64,000 nt of DNA from Argentina anserina (taxonomy: Eukaryota > Streptophyta > Magnoliopsida > Rosales > Rosaceae), in the NCBI RefSeq assembly GCF_933775445.1, contig NC_065878.1, positions 3,432,001-3,496,000 of the forward strand, in the 5' to 3' direction. Both the position numbers and the translations under genes were made by a program. Positions 37,121 to 49,028 of this stretch are shown in pieces. The notes beneath the pieces were generated by a model. It worked only from the letters and a program-made list of their open reading frames with translations. It had not been told where the DNA came from and made no database searches. Each line of letters starts with the position of its first letter. Position 1 is the first letter of the stretch.

Positions 37121-38439
37121 GGCCATACGGTATTGCTGTCAAGTGATCCCAGCATAGTATCCAAATTGTATTTCCAATCTTGTATCAGTCCACGCAAGAC
37201 TGAAAAGTGATCCGCAATGTTACATTTTTACTAGCTAGATAGAAGTCCTATAGTCTATATGCTGCATCATAAAAGTTTAGAAATAGGCAATTTTCTGCGC
37301 AAATGGCTCTCATAAACAATGTGCAGCATATTAGAGGAATTAGTTGGCTTAATTACTCACTCACAGTTAAAAGGATATATAGATAAGTTACAAGATTAAC
37401 AAACATGACACTATTGATAGAAACAAAAATAACCTAAAATAATAGCCAAGTAAGAGATAAAATCACAGCCTCAGGACACCTAGGCTATCAGCTTCAAGCC
37501 TCCATGTTTAGCATTCTCATGCAGCTCATGTAATTGTTATAGTACACATTAATCCCCCAACAGAAACCGCCAACAAGAAGTCCGACACAAAACAGAATCT
37601 ACTATGCAATACTGGGGGAAACGTGAAGCAACATTAAAACTACAAATAGCTATTAAATTACAGAACATGAGATTCATTCGACATAATATCTTGCAAAAAT
37701 AAATAAGTGTACTTAATTCTGCCAATATATGCATATATTAGTAATCTTCATCACAGTATGATGGACACGGGATTTCGGATGGAGCATATATAATTAACCT
37801 CTACAGATTCTAGATAGCATCATCATAAATCAAAACACATAACAACTCTGCAAACACCAAACAGAAAGCACACAGATCTAAGGATCATTCTTTGATCAAT
37901 ACATCCTGCTAGCAACCGTTCATCTCACTTCAGCACTAACGCAATTTGAATGAGTTTCCATAGTTCAATCGGCCAAAGACCTCTCCATACACTCTTACTA
38001 TGTTAACACTTACCACCACCCAAAACAACTCTTCCAATTTGTACAATTCAGGTACTAACACCACAAGTTTAACAATTGAATCAGCAGCTAATATAAACAT
38101 CAAAATATCAAACTAAATGAAACAATAGTACTCAACAAACTCTAAGAATGGTCAAAGATGAGCTAAAGAGCTAGCTCCACTACCACATAAGGTGACCAGG
38201 TCTGCTCCAACACCAGATTCTTTAAGGCTCCGTCAAATTCAATTTCCATGACACAAAGGGAAAGGCTTAACAGGAAAACTAAATCACAATTCCTAAATCG
38301 AGAAGCATAGTCACCAAAAGTACAGATTGGATATTACAAATCTCAGAAACTACCCAACTTGATTCTCCCTTGAAGATATATTGGCCTCCATGAGTTTATG
38401 GAGTTCAAATATTTCCTAGCATGCGACAAAAGGAAGATC

Positions 38440-39250
38440 CAGCCGGCCAAAGTTGAAGAAATTGAAGTTTCCTAGTCCGACTAGGAAAGCTTCATTACAG
38501 ACGGTCTCTTGCCTATTAGGTTGGGATTTCCGTCTATATAACTCATCTTTATATTGTTAGATATATAATATACTTGGAAGGGTATTTTCAAATATATCTT
38601 TTAGATTTATTAAGAGATAAAAAGAGATGGGTGTTGGTTAGTATTTGTTTTAAATAAGGAAGTTTGATTTCATTAGAAATGAATTCCTTTTCTTATCTAC
38701 GGTTTTGTAATTCAAATAAGGGATATTCCCGTCTAGATAATTTCGGTTTTAGAGAGGTGATTATGTGTGAGTTGTCATCCGCATCTAGGGTTTAGAAAAG
38801 GATACACGGCTTGTATATATAGGTATTAGAGTGCTAGGGTTTGGCACCAAATACACTGAAAGAAAATAAGGAAGAGAGAAAATTTGTTTTCAGCTTTTGG
38901 TGAGATCTAGCGTAGTCGGAGAGATACTCTATATCAGTCCTTAGTGGCAAGAGACCTTCGTGGCTTCATTGAAGACCTCAGTGGCTTCAAGTCATTTGTG
39001 GCATTTCAAGACCTTTGTGGCTTCAACAACTCCCGTGGCGTTATCATCCTTCGTGGCAACAAAGTCTTTCGTAGCTTTGACTGTGTTCTTCAAGTGTGAA
39101 GTAATTTTATTTTTGAAAATATATTACTTTTGATCATGTGTTGTCAAGTAATTGTTATATTCTATTCAATAGTAAAGTAAAGTTCTTCGAAAATTTCCGC
39201 TGCTTATCTCTTAATCGTTCTTTCTAATATTTTCATCCCTCGCAAGCTTC
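38440..39250 (+). repeat. Nested LTR-like segment with a CTTCGTGGC minisatellite
   Basis: Starts near TGAAGTTTCCTAGTCCGAC. It has TATA-like GTATATATAGG at 38813 and then a run of imperfect ~20-bp units of CTTTGTGGCTTCA type at about 38945-39085. The layout (promoter, transcribed leader, repeats) suggests a solo or partial LTR inserted in the LARD. Exact ends and target duplication were not found. Confidence 0.4.
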
Positions 39251-39486
39251 CCGATGAACCCAGAAATAATTAGCAAAATCAACTCACCTATGCTAATCAA
39301 GAACAATCAACCAACACATAGTAATCGAATAAAGAGAAAATAAGAATGCTTGAAAGAACAACAACTTTCAATCAGATGCGGTAGTTGTTGATCTGAACTT
39401 GACCTTGATATTATGAATAAGCAAGGAAAAGTAACTTGTCGGTAGCTCCCAACGTCGAACACCACCAATCAATTCCATGAATCTAA

Positions 39487-39505
39487 GAACCTGGCTCTGA
39501 TACCA
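39487..39505 (-). other. Primer-binding site of the LARD-like element
   Basis: The complement reads TGGTATCAGAGCCAGGTTC, a tRNA-Met-type site two bases inside the 5' LTR. It fixes the element's orientation as minus. Confidence 0.9.
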
Positions 39506-39507
39506 AA

Positions 39508-40014
39508 TGAGACACCCCGACCCTAAATTACTAGAAAGTAATTAAGCACATGGTGAAATCAAAAGGAATTATACATCAGCCGGAGTGGTAGCGGCAGTAA
39601 GACTGGGTTTGGAAAAGATCCGACGCAGTTCAGCTCCCCCCTTATCCCTTTCGTTTTTCTTTTAGATGAGAAGAAAAGAAAAAAGGAAAGCGTGCGGCCG
39701 AGAGAGAAGGAAGGAGAATTTAAAGATTTGGAGTGCTAATGTGAAATTACAATATTGCATTTGTACAAACTTTAATTTAAATTTGACACTTAATAGTAGT
39801 TGCTAACAACTCTTACCTACGATAACCGTTTTAAACGTGCCGCATGTCTACGAAGTCATATCGTCGAGCTCAACAACTTTCGTGAAGGAAGTTTTCACAA
39901 ATAGCATACAAATTAAAAGTCAACATTTTAAGTGTCCACTTAAAATGACTCTCGATATGAGTACATGATAAGGGCTAAAACTGTGAGGATTTGAATAAGG
40001 TTCGGGTTGTGTCA
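39508..40014 (-). repeat. 5' LTR of the LARD-like element
   Basis: A 507-bp direct repeat of 32635-33149. It abuts the primer site at 39487-39505 and the right target duplication AAGAA at 40015-40019. Confidence 0.9.
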
Positions 40015-40073
40015 AAGAAACAATTAACGAAATCGAAAATTAAGAAAATCTAATTGATCTCTATTACAGTGAC

Positions 40074-40256
40074 TCACCAGTAAATCTGGAACTGAATTCC
40101 ACTAGGTGAAACCATATGAAGAAGCACAAAATTAGCAAGACTATCAGCAGCTTGATTGCCCGCACGAAAAATATGGCTCGATTTAAAATGCATTTGGGAG
40201 AAGTTGTGATTGAATTCAAACTCAAAGCAATAGAGTTGTAAATATAAACTCTATTT
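40074..40256 (-). pseudogene. RNase H-like (RVT_3/LINE-type) fragment
   Basis: The minus strand encodes MHFKSSHIFRAGNQAADSLA followed by NF and a short C-terminus to a stop at 40074-40076. This is the conserved C-terminal SHIFREGNxxADxLA motif of plant RNase H-like domains found in LINE-derived and RVT_3 proteins. The N-terminal part is cut off by the copia LTR that begins at 40257. Confidence 0.65.
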
Positions 40257-41142
40257 TGTTAAAGGAAAAACATCATTACCTTATTAGTGTTTTTTGGTCA
40301 AAGTAATTGACTGAGGTAATTAAGCAATTAGTTTTAATATTTACGTATCTAAATCAAGTAACTAATCAATTAGCGTTTATTATCATTAAACTGATTGATA
40401 CATTCTCATGTAGTATTTCTTCTATATAAAGGGGTTTTGTAATAATACGAGTAGACTACTTCAGTTTTACTTTTACACGTCCTCAACCATTTATCTCTAT
40501 TCTGAGTTTTTAGCACAAAAAAAAAGAACATAAAACCCTAGTTTTTTTTTCCGGCGCCGCTAGCAGCAGCTACCTGGCTTGCTCGGCTGCACCACCAGCA
40601 GCATCATTCCGGTTGACCCCGATCGGCGAGGCAAGTCCCAAGAGACCCAGATCGCCGCGCTCAGTCCTTGCGACGACACAGCTCGGTGAGATCGGCCCAC
40701 TCTCTTCCTACATCGCTTCCTTTCAAGCCCGACGACAACTCGACCCGATCTGCACCCGACGATTTCTCCTTCCACGACAATCTCCTCCCGTGGTGCTCCT
40801 CCACCACAGAGCGGCGTGACTGCATATGCCATCTCGATCTCCGACGATGCAGCCTTGACGTCATCTATGATTTGGAGATCCCGACGTTTTGTAGCGGATT
40901 CCGACCCTATTTGCAACAGATCCAGATCCAGATTCGGACCCGTGTTGAAGCAGAAACCGACCAGACTTGAAAAAAAAAACAAAAAGAGGATTTTTTTACC
41001 ATTTCTGGTAAAGTAAGGTTAGTTTTCTCAATATTACTTGATAATTTATAATAACCATTTGCTTTTAGTGTTTCAGTAAATTAAATAGTAATTATGAAAG
41101 CTTGGTTACTGCCTTTTTTACTATGTGTTAATTATTTTTAAA
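40257..41142 (+). mobile_element. 5' part of a second copia element (LTR plus leader), same family as 1-4567
   Basis: The LTR starts TGTTAAAGGAAAAAC at 40257 and ends near 40476. It matches 4340-4567 (minus) along its length, for example ATATAAAGGGGTT and GTAATAATACGAGTAGAC. The leader follows with AACCCTAGTTTTTTTT, a GC-rich stretch and TTACCATTTCTGGTAAA, like 3829-4260. The similarity continues to ACTATGTGTTAATTATTTTTAAA at about 41120-41142, where the Helitron-like sequence begins. Its primer site is not conserved. Confidence 0.8.
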
Positions 41143-41657
41143 CTAGATAGCTTGCCCGCACTTTACTGCGAGTTTGTGAAAAGAAAAAGAAGTCGTGAAA
41201 TAAACAACTTCAATATATTGTATACCATTCTTTATTGCATTTACGATATGGAACCAAACTTGAGATACAAACTTTCATATGTTGCAAAATCCTGTCCCTA
41301 CAATCTTGATGACAGTTGCATTCTAATGCTCAACATCATTTCACAACTTCTACTCTATAATATCTACATAAATAGAAAAATTTAAGCATTAGTGTTGATG
41401 TTGCAATGGAACTTTGAAATTAAGTTAACAAAAATGAGAAACTTGATCAAGTAAGGATATGGCTGGTCATGTTGCTCACAATAATCTTGGATTGGCATTC
41501 CTCTGTGTTAGCTCTCTTTTAGTAGCATTTACTCAACTGCATTAACTGAAAATAATGCCATTAGAAGTTTAAATTGGCATCCTTCGGTAATCAAGTTTTA
41601 ATTTTGACCTAATAAGCATTTACTTGTCAAAATTCAAATAATCATACACATGTAGAG

Positions 41658-43762
41658 TAGGCCTCGGCCCAACCCGGTCCATGAGTTGCGGGCCCGGGCT
41701 GGGTCTTAGTAAATTTAAATAAGTGACGGGTCGGGCATGCCATTTTCACAAATATAAAAATCCAAAAACCCGCCCAAGTAAAGCGCGCAACGGGCCGGAT
41801 CTTGCGAGCTTGTATTATAAAAAAAACTCTTATTTAAGGATTTGTATCACATCGGCTGGTGTCGATTGATCCCGAGAAGTTTCTTTCATATAATCACTTC
41901 GTAATGTGATAGTCTTATTCTAAACCTAATATAAAAGTTATGATACATTAGTGGACACTTAGGCAATCGACAAATCCAGTTCGAGATATGGTCGATTGAC
42001 ACACGCAGATGTGATCAGTATATATATTTAGAGACCCTGTAAAAATTTCATTCGTTTTAGACATTGTTTGACCGTCCGTACATACGGTCAACAAAAAAAG
42101 AGGCGTTTTGATATACTAAAACCCCCATTGGCCGAGACTTTGCGAAATGGGTTTCCTCAATCAATCGGTGACAAAAAATAGGTTATTTTAGATATGTAAA
42201 CGGCTTTCGATACTCGCATCTTGGTAATAGGTCTCCCTTAGGCCATATTAGTGGTGTTTTTGATTTACCGGAAATTCTGATGGTTAAATGATGTCCGAAT
42301 TGGATGAAATTTTAACAGGGTCACTAAATATATATACCGATTACATCGGCTGGTGTCGATTGATCCCGAAAAGTTTCATTCATATAGTCGCTTCATAATG
42401 CGATAGTTTTATTATAAACCTAATATAAAGGTTATGATACATTAGTGAACACTTAGGCGATTGACAACTCTAGTTCGAAATATGGTAAATCGACACTAGC
42501 AGATGTGATCGATATATATAATTAGGAAACCCATAAAAATTTCGTCCATTTTGGACATGGTTTGACCGTTCGTACTTACAGCCAACAAAAAAAAAAGAGG
42601 CGTTTTGACATATTGAAACCCCATTTACCGGGTCTTTGTCAAATGAGTTTTCTCAGTGCGACGCGCATAATAGGTAACAAAAATTAAGTGATTTCAGATA
42701 TCCAAACGACTTTCGGCGTTCATATCTTTGTAATGGGTCCTCCTTTAGGGCATATTAGTGGTGTTTTCGGTTTACCGGAAATTCCGACGGTGAAATGAGA
42801 TTTGAATCGGATGAAATTTTTACAGAGTCACTAAATATAAGTACCGATCACATCGGCTAGTGTCGATTAATCCCGAGAAGTTTACTTCATATAGTCACTT
42901 CATACTGCAATAGTTTTATTTTAAACCTAGTATAAAAGTTATGATACATTAGTGGACAGTTCGGCGATCGACAACTCCGGTTCTAAATACGGTCAATCAA
43001 CACCAGCAGATGTGATATGTATATATATTTAGGGATCCGTAAAAATTTTGTCCATTTTGGACATAGTTTGAGTGTCTGTACCTACAGTCAACAAAAAAAA
43101 GGCATTTTGAGATATTAAAACCCCATTGACTAAGACTTTGTCAAATGAGTTTTTTCGGTGCGACCGCGCTAATCGGTGACAAAAATTAGATGGTTTCATA
43201 TATGCAAACGGCTTTCGACGTTCGCATCCTGTAATGGGTCATCTCTTAGGACATATTAGTGGTGTTTTTGATTTACCAGAAATTCTGACGGTCAGACGAG
43301 ATTCGAATTAGATGAAGTTTTAACAGGGTCCCTAAATGTTAGTACTGATAACATCAGCTGGTGTCGATTAATCCCGAGAAGTATACTTCTGATACTTCAT
43401 ATAATTGTTTAATAATGCTACAATTTTATTTTAAATCTAGTATAAAGTTATAATATAAAGTAATATAAAATTTTAAATCTAGTATTATTAACATATATAA
43501 TATTTTATGTATAATTCTTACCAAAAAAGACATAATTGATATATGTATAATATTTTATTTTTTGGCGGGCCGGACCTATGGGCTTTTGGCGGGTCATGCC
43601 CACGAACATGGTTGGGTTTCACATCTCTAAATTAAGCCCGGCCCTCTACCCACGGAAGCGGGATTTTGCGGGTTTTCTCGCGGGCCGGGCCAGGTAAAAG
43701 CCCATCGGGCTTGCGGGCCTCCACTGGCTTTTTAGATCCGCGGGCTAAATGATGAAGCCTAA
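41658..43762. mobile_element. hAT-like element carrying ~500-bp tandem monomers, 8-bp TSD
   Basis: It begins TAGGCCTCGGCCC and ends TGAAGCCTAA, and is flanked by identical ATGTAGAG (41650-41657 and 43763-43770). About 150-200 bp of GC-rich, GGGCC-rich sequence lies at each end (for example CGGGCCGGGCC near 43680). Between them are three full tandem monomers and part of a fourth. There is no coding frame. A second copy begins at about 63097 in the opposite orientation, sharing CATCATTTAGCC and AGCCCGATGGG at its end. Confidence 0.75.
41851..43440. repeat. Tandem array of ~500-bp monomers (about 3.1 copies)
   Basis: Monomers start with CACATCGGCTGGTGTCGATT or close variants at 41851, 42342, 42850 and 43353, so the period is 491-508 bp. 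Each contains the landmarks TGATACATTAGTGGACACTT, GTTTGACCGTCCGTAC, GGCGTTTTGA, AACGGCTTTCG and ATTAGTGGTGTTTT. Within a monomer the start motif recurs inverted about 150 bp later (GACACCAGCAGATGTGATC). Confidence 0.92.
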
Positions 43763-45080
43763 ATGTAGAGTATATTCTCCAACGACCAAACAATAAAATG
43801 TAAGGCTTTACTTGCTCAATTATGCTTTGTTTAATAAACCTACTTGCAAGAGTGTATGCAACCCATAATAGCTTTAAAACTGTATGTTGAAATGTGAAAT
43901 TCAAAAGAGAACTTCAAAGCTCGACCTCTAACTATGAGCCCTACAATTTGCCAATATAAACAATAAAATTTCAAACCACAACCTAGTAATCAAAATAGTT
44001 ACAGCCAAAATCCACCAAACCATAGATGCTCCTTTGTATAAAAAGAGGAGAAAGGAAATAAAAGCACACCTCAGAAAAAAAAAAACAAAAAAAAACACTT
44101 CTCATCAAAAATGAAAAATGAAACCCCACCATTAAATAAGTATACACCTAACACCTGATTAATTTTCACTAAATCAGAACCAAAAAGAATGAAATGAAAA
44201 TGAAAATATGGAATTGCTCATGCGATCAAATACCATAACTGAAACTGTTCTCACTGACATCGAGAATGAACAAATTTGACTAAATTTTGTACCAACAAAA
44301 GGAAATTGGCATTGTAAAAGAAACCCAGGTCATCAACAAAATTACAAACCTTGAGTCTAGAAATACATGACCAAGAACCTTAATAACCTACATAAACAGA
44401 ACCATGACAGAACTCAATAACAACCTGACTGCTCTTTCCATTAAAACATAATAGAGCCTCAAATTTTTTCAGAACCAAAAGTGAAATCCAACCACAAAAA
44501 CATCAATGAAGTATTGAATTAGAATATAGAACGCACTTCTAACTCGATCAATCTTGATAAGAATGCACTGGTTATATTGATGTTGAAATCATTTATAGTT
44601 TTTCAACCTTGCCATTCTAGTTTATCACCGAGAACAACTATAGAAAAACGAAACTCAAAGTTTGACCCATCAAATTTCATAATACTAACTCACTTCACTT
44701 AACAACACCATCTCACTTCACAAAACATATCTGCGTATATATCCTTTCAAATAAGGATTCTGTGGTTAAATTGATAAATAAAAATTAATTCTAAAACAAA
44801 TATAAGCATATTTCTAAAGAAAAGAAAACCAAGGCCAATTGAAATTGTCCAAACAAAATAGAAGAACAACATGGAAGCCCTTTATTCCTATCACTCTATT
44901 TGTATTTAACCCATCGCACAAACTTCAACTGTTACAGAAGTACCATATTATCAGTCCTTCATATATCAGTATTTCATATGTTATGGATATCAACGATTTC
45001 ACTCTTTGCAAAACTTCATTAATTGGAAAAATCTACGCAGCAAAACAAAGATCAAGTCTACCTCAATTTTGGATGGAAGA

Positions 45081-45111
<31 letters not shown>

Positions 45112-47219
45112 TCCTAATAGTTATGTGAAAGAAATCATAGCAGAAGTTAAAGATAGATGTTGTTTTTCATAGTCATTGACCACATAATCATAACAGTTAA
45201 GAGATTGACTAACCTTGATAGATGGTAGAGGAAGAAGTGGTGAAGATCAATCATGCCTTAGTTCTATTAGACCCAAACATTTGCTTCTCGCTAACCACAT
45301 GAAATCAAAATTCAAACTCAATTTAGCAAAACATAAAAAGAGAGAAACAACAATATGAAACTTTAACTATGAAAATAATTACAAACCTTCAATGACCAAA
45401 TCACAGGTCATAAAACCACCGAGAATGACCAAACCCAGGGATTAGAAAACTTAATATGGAATTGAAGATGATTGAAAAATGTAAAATGAGAGTTAGATGA
45501 TTGAATTTGTTCCAGCTTGAGAGTGAAAATTAACCATGAAGGTGGCTACACATAAATCAAACAATGATTTTTCTTAAAACTGTACACATCATATAAGTAA
45601 TTTATAGCATACATGAAGCAAGACCTTGCAGGTGCCCGACATTTAACATTCTTCTCCCAAACCAAATCTCCCAGTAAGCATACATTTTAAGTTAATCCTC
45701 TTCAATGCTCTCTTCCAATCCAGCAAGCCCTTCAAATGCAAGTTTCATTCAGTCAAAAACCAGTATAAGTGGAAAAAAGGTATCACATCTCTATTTATAT
45801 AACTATTACAACTGAAAATTTTCTCAAGTTCAGAAGAAATAACTGAAGTCAGTTTAGTATTGTCTCTATTTATATAACAAAACTGATATTTTGATACTAA
45901 TTATAGGTCCATGATCCTTTCAAATAGACTCGAAGCCATCAATTGTTAAAGTAAGGTACTCAACATGAATAATGAATTCAAATGAGTAACAATTTTTTTG
46001 CCAAATAAGCCACATTGGTCGTTTCAAAGAGCAACTTATTTCATACCCCCAAAACAACAAATCCAAAAAAAAAGGCGTAATTGGTTCATGTTGAGAATGA
46101 GTTGTACCTCATGATTTGTAACTTCATAGCAGTCACTTTGTTAAAAACCTGATATACAAAAGCATGGTTTAAATGAACACTATCAAAACTGGCTTTTGTT
46201 CTATACTTTTGGAATGAGAGGTTAAATGATCTTCAAATGTGTCCAAATTGATGAAGTTAATCTAAACTAAAGCATGCATGGGCTATTTTTTATGGTTTGC
46301 AGCTTGCTACTTCTTTGAATATCCAGAAGCTATAGAGGATTGAGTAAATGACACCAAATAGATTGAGGTTATACTTTTATGATTGAAAAAGGAAAGGGAG
46401 TTGCCGCCAATTGTTTCTTCTTCCTTAACATGAACCCAGAGTATTAGCAGAAGAAGCAAGCATAGAAAACAATAGAAGCCACCAACCGCCAAAATATGAA
46501 CTACACACTTATAATCAAAACTTGAGAAACATGTGTGCTATAGACTTACACGGTGGCCGTTGATCTTCACTGTAATTTAGACACATACCCCAACTGACAC
46601 GGAGTTTATCACTATGGAAATCTAAAGCTGCATAATGGATATTTTGTAAGAAACAAAATGCTTAATTACTTTACAGATATTATTTATAATAAGATATATA
46701 GTATTGTTCAACTATAATGAAACTTTGGTCGCTCATCAAATGTTAATCTTTAAGCTTCTCTCGCCAATTTCCCAACTGGCTCATCATTCAGAGTCTATTA
46801 CACACCCAGACTCAGAGCATCTAATTAGTTTATAATAATAAACTAAACCCAATCGATTAGTGATTAACAAAAAAAGAGGTTTGAGTTGGGAAAAAAAATA
46901 CTAAACCCCATGATCCCATTTCTAATCAATTGAATTGGAATTCTTTCAATTCTCTAAATTATAAAGCTGTAAAGGAAATATATATGAAAAGTAACGAAAG
47001 CTTTGAGCTGCCATAGCAACCCAGAAAAAAACTTAGCCACATGCAAAAAGATCAAAACACCAATTGGAATCGAGTCAAAACCAAGAATAAAAAACTTAGC
47101 ATAACTAAACATACTGGATAAAGATGATTGAGGAAGAGAAATGGATAATTCAGCTTTGATTTCCTGCTCCATTTGCACAGCAACAAAGACAGAAACGAAA
47201 ATCACGCTCGGCCTACTTC

Positions 47220-47266
<47 letters not shown>

Positions 47267-47863
47267 CACAAACTGAACGAAGACAATCAAATTTACAATT
47301 AAGAGAAATTGTCAGTCTGATGAGATTAAATCAGAAACTTAGGAGAAGTAAACAAACCTCACTTGTTCTCTTGCCCTATGAGATCGCCAATAAAATCATT
47401 AGAATTGCTCCCATCTCTCTCCGCTATCACTCGTTTTTCTCTGTCTCTCGCTGGCCGACGAAATTGATTAAAGAGGCCTTCACATTTCAATCCGAAAACA
47501 ATCACAAAGCAAGAACCCAAACTTCAGTCGAAAATGAAATCATATACAGAACCCAGAATTAATCAATCAAACACAGAGCAAGTCCCTACCTTCACGATCG
47601 ATTGAGATGACCCAACCAAAATTTTTCGTTTCTCTCCTACTCACTGCATCAATCGAGCAAAGGATTGTTTGGTTCTTGCGCCACCAGGGTTCTGCAACGC
47701 AAACAAAAAGAAAGAAGGGAGAGGATTAGGTTGATGTCGTTGTATACTAGGTTTCCCAATGGAATAGATCACTGAGGAAGAAATCGAGATTTCTATGGAA
47801 GTTTCGGGATGGCGAGCGAAGCAACGAGGGTGCGAATAGAGGGAAAAATGACGCGCTTAAGGA
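43763..47863. other. Helitron interior right of the hAT-like element
   Basis: About 4 kb, mostly AT-rich, with no coding frame supported. It has an (AT)n run at 45080-45108 and a (GA)n run at 47223-47263. The last ~500 bp (47330-47830), read on the minus strand, look like a captured gene 5' region: CT-rich leader, TTGCAG acceptor-like site, CGTGAAGGTAGGG donor-like site. No protein family was recognised. Confidence 0.35.
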
Positions 47864-48536
47864 TTATTACTATGCATGTTCTGTTGGTTTTATTTGCTAT
47901 CAATATATTATTCTAGCATGACCTATATATTTTTGTATTTGCTATTAAAATGAAAATCCATGCATTCTATAAAAATTTTCAAAATCAATTATGTGATAAA
48001 GTGATTTCACAAAAGCATCGAAAGAAAATATGTGACCGCCATGAAATTTGGTCTCGAAATCCAATTCACACTTTTGGAGATTAATACACAATTCCTCTTG
48101 TTTTTTTAGATGGCTGACCAAACTCAACCCGAATTTGCCATTTTTTTGACTCAGAAGAAATTGAGTACCATCGTTGAGTTTCTAATGTTGAAACCACGTT
48201 TATGGGAAAGGACTACACAACCACCATTTGGATCCCACCGACAAAAACGATGAACCATCGGCAAAAACCAAAGTCAATGCCCTAATGTTCTTGAGGCAGC
48301 ATATTGATCTAAGCTTGATATGGGAGTACCTTCAGTTGAAAACATCCAATGAACTGTGGGATGTCCTAAAGGGACGTTTTGGGAACATTCATGACACTTT
48401 GCTCCTAGAATTAACTGTCCAGTGAAATGAAATCCGCTTACTTGACTACAAAATGGTTAATGACTTCAACAAAGATATGTTGTGCTTGAAAACACGTCTC
48501 AATTTATGTGGTAAAGAACTCACAGATGATATACTG
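47864..48536 (+). pseudogene. Continuation of the split copia element: leader and broken gag
   Basis: 47864-48109 matches the leader upstream of the gag gene at 2245-3348 (shared GCATCGAAAGAAAATATGTG and GAAATTTGGTCTCGAAATCC). From the ATG at 48110 the sequence follows that gag gene for about 145 codons (NALMFLRQHIDLSLIWEYLQ, RFGNIHDTLL), with a frameshift near the start and Trp-to-stop changes. Similarity ends abruptly after ELTDDI-like sequence at about 48536. Together with 40257-41142 it forms one truncated element, now in two parts. Confidence 0.82.
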
Positions 48537-49028
48537 TATTTAACTATTTTTTTCTATAATCAAACAAGTGACTCAAATATTACAACGAGCCTGTTACGAG
48601 TCAGCTACTCACCGTTTGAATAGCAAAACCACCCCACAACCTTCACTTAGACCGAGTTTATTCCATAGCGAACCACCCTTAGATACTAGGTCTCTCTAGC
48701 TCGTTTGAGATCGCCGACGACGCCACCACAAGGGTGTGCCGCCGAAGGGGTTACTCTCTCGCTCTTTTTTTTTCGCTCTCTAGGGTTCTCTCCGGGTTTT
48801 TCTCTGATGTTTTTCACTTTTTGCCATATTAACATTTTTCAATAAAGTTTCTTTTACCAAGGGGATGAAGACTGAAGAGGCCAATGTTTCTACAGTCGGA
48901 AAATACCAAAGCTTTTTTACGGAGAATCAAGAGATATATAATGGATAAACCCCAAGTCTTAAATCTCAAACGGAGCAGATACACAGACAACACAGTAAGC
49001 TCACTCTTTGGTTCTGACCTGACGAAAC
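48537..49028 (+). promoter_or_regulatory. Promoter and 5' UTR region of the CITRX gene
   Basis: No further feature recognised. It contains CT-rich leader-like sequence (about 48740-48800). The truncated copia gag ends within 500 bp of the start codon, so the retroelement remnant forms the distal promoter flank. Confidence 0.4.

Larger units (their letters stand above)
32635..40014 (-). mobile_element. LARD-like non-coding LTR retrotransposon (Ty3/gypsy-type), 7.4 kb
   Basis: Two direct LTRs (about 32635-33149 and 39508-40014) are flanked by the 5-bp duplication AAGAA (32630-32634 and 40015-40019). Orientation is minus: the primer site GAACCTGGCTCTGATACCA (39487-39505; complement TGGTATCAGAGCCAGGTTC) abuts the right LTR. 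A polypurine tract (complement of TTCCCCCCCC at 33151-33160) abuts the left LTR. Just inside it the minus strand reads TTTCGAGGATGAAATTTTTA, the usual end of gypsy polyproteins. The 6.3-kb interior has no frame resembling gag or pol, so it fits a large retrotransposon derivative moved by enzymes made elsewhere. It contains tandem repeats, a nested hAT-like element and another LTR-like segment. Confidence 0.85.
41143..47863 (-). mobile_element. Putative 6.7-kb Helitron inserted in the copia element
   Basis: On the minus strand the left boundary has the Helitron 3' end pattern: a GC-rich hairpin (CTCGCA-GTAAAG-TGCGGG), a short spacer, then CTAG followed by host T. The right boundary fits a 5' end TCCTTAAGCG preceded by host A. 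Copia similarity stops at 41142 and resumes at 47864, so the host gap fits one insertion between A and T, without target duplication. No Rep/helicase gene is visible, so it would be non-autonomous. It contains the hAT-like element 41658-43762, an (AT)n run (45080-45108), a (GA)n run (47223-47263), and 5'-UTR-like sequence near its right end. The 5' end is less certain than the 3' end. Confidence 0.6.
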
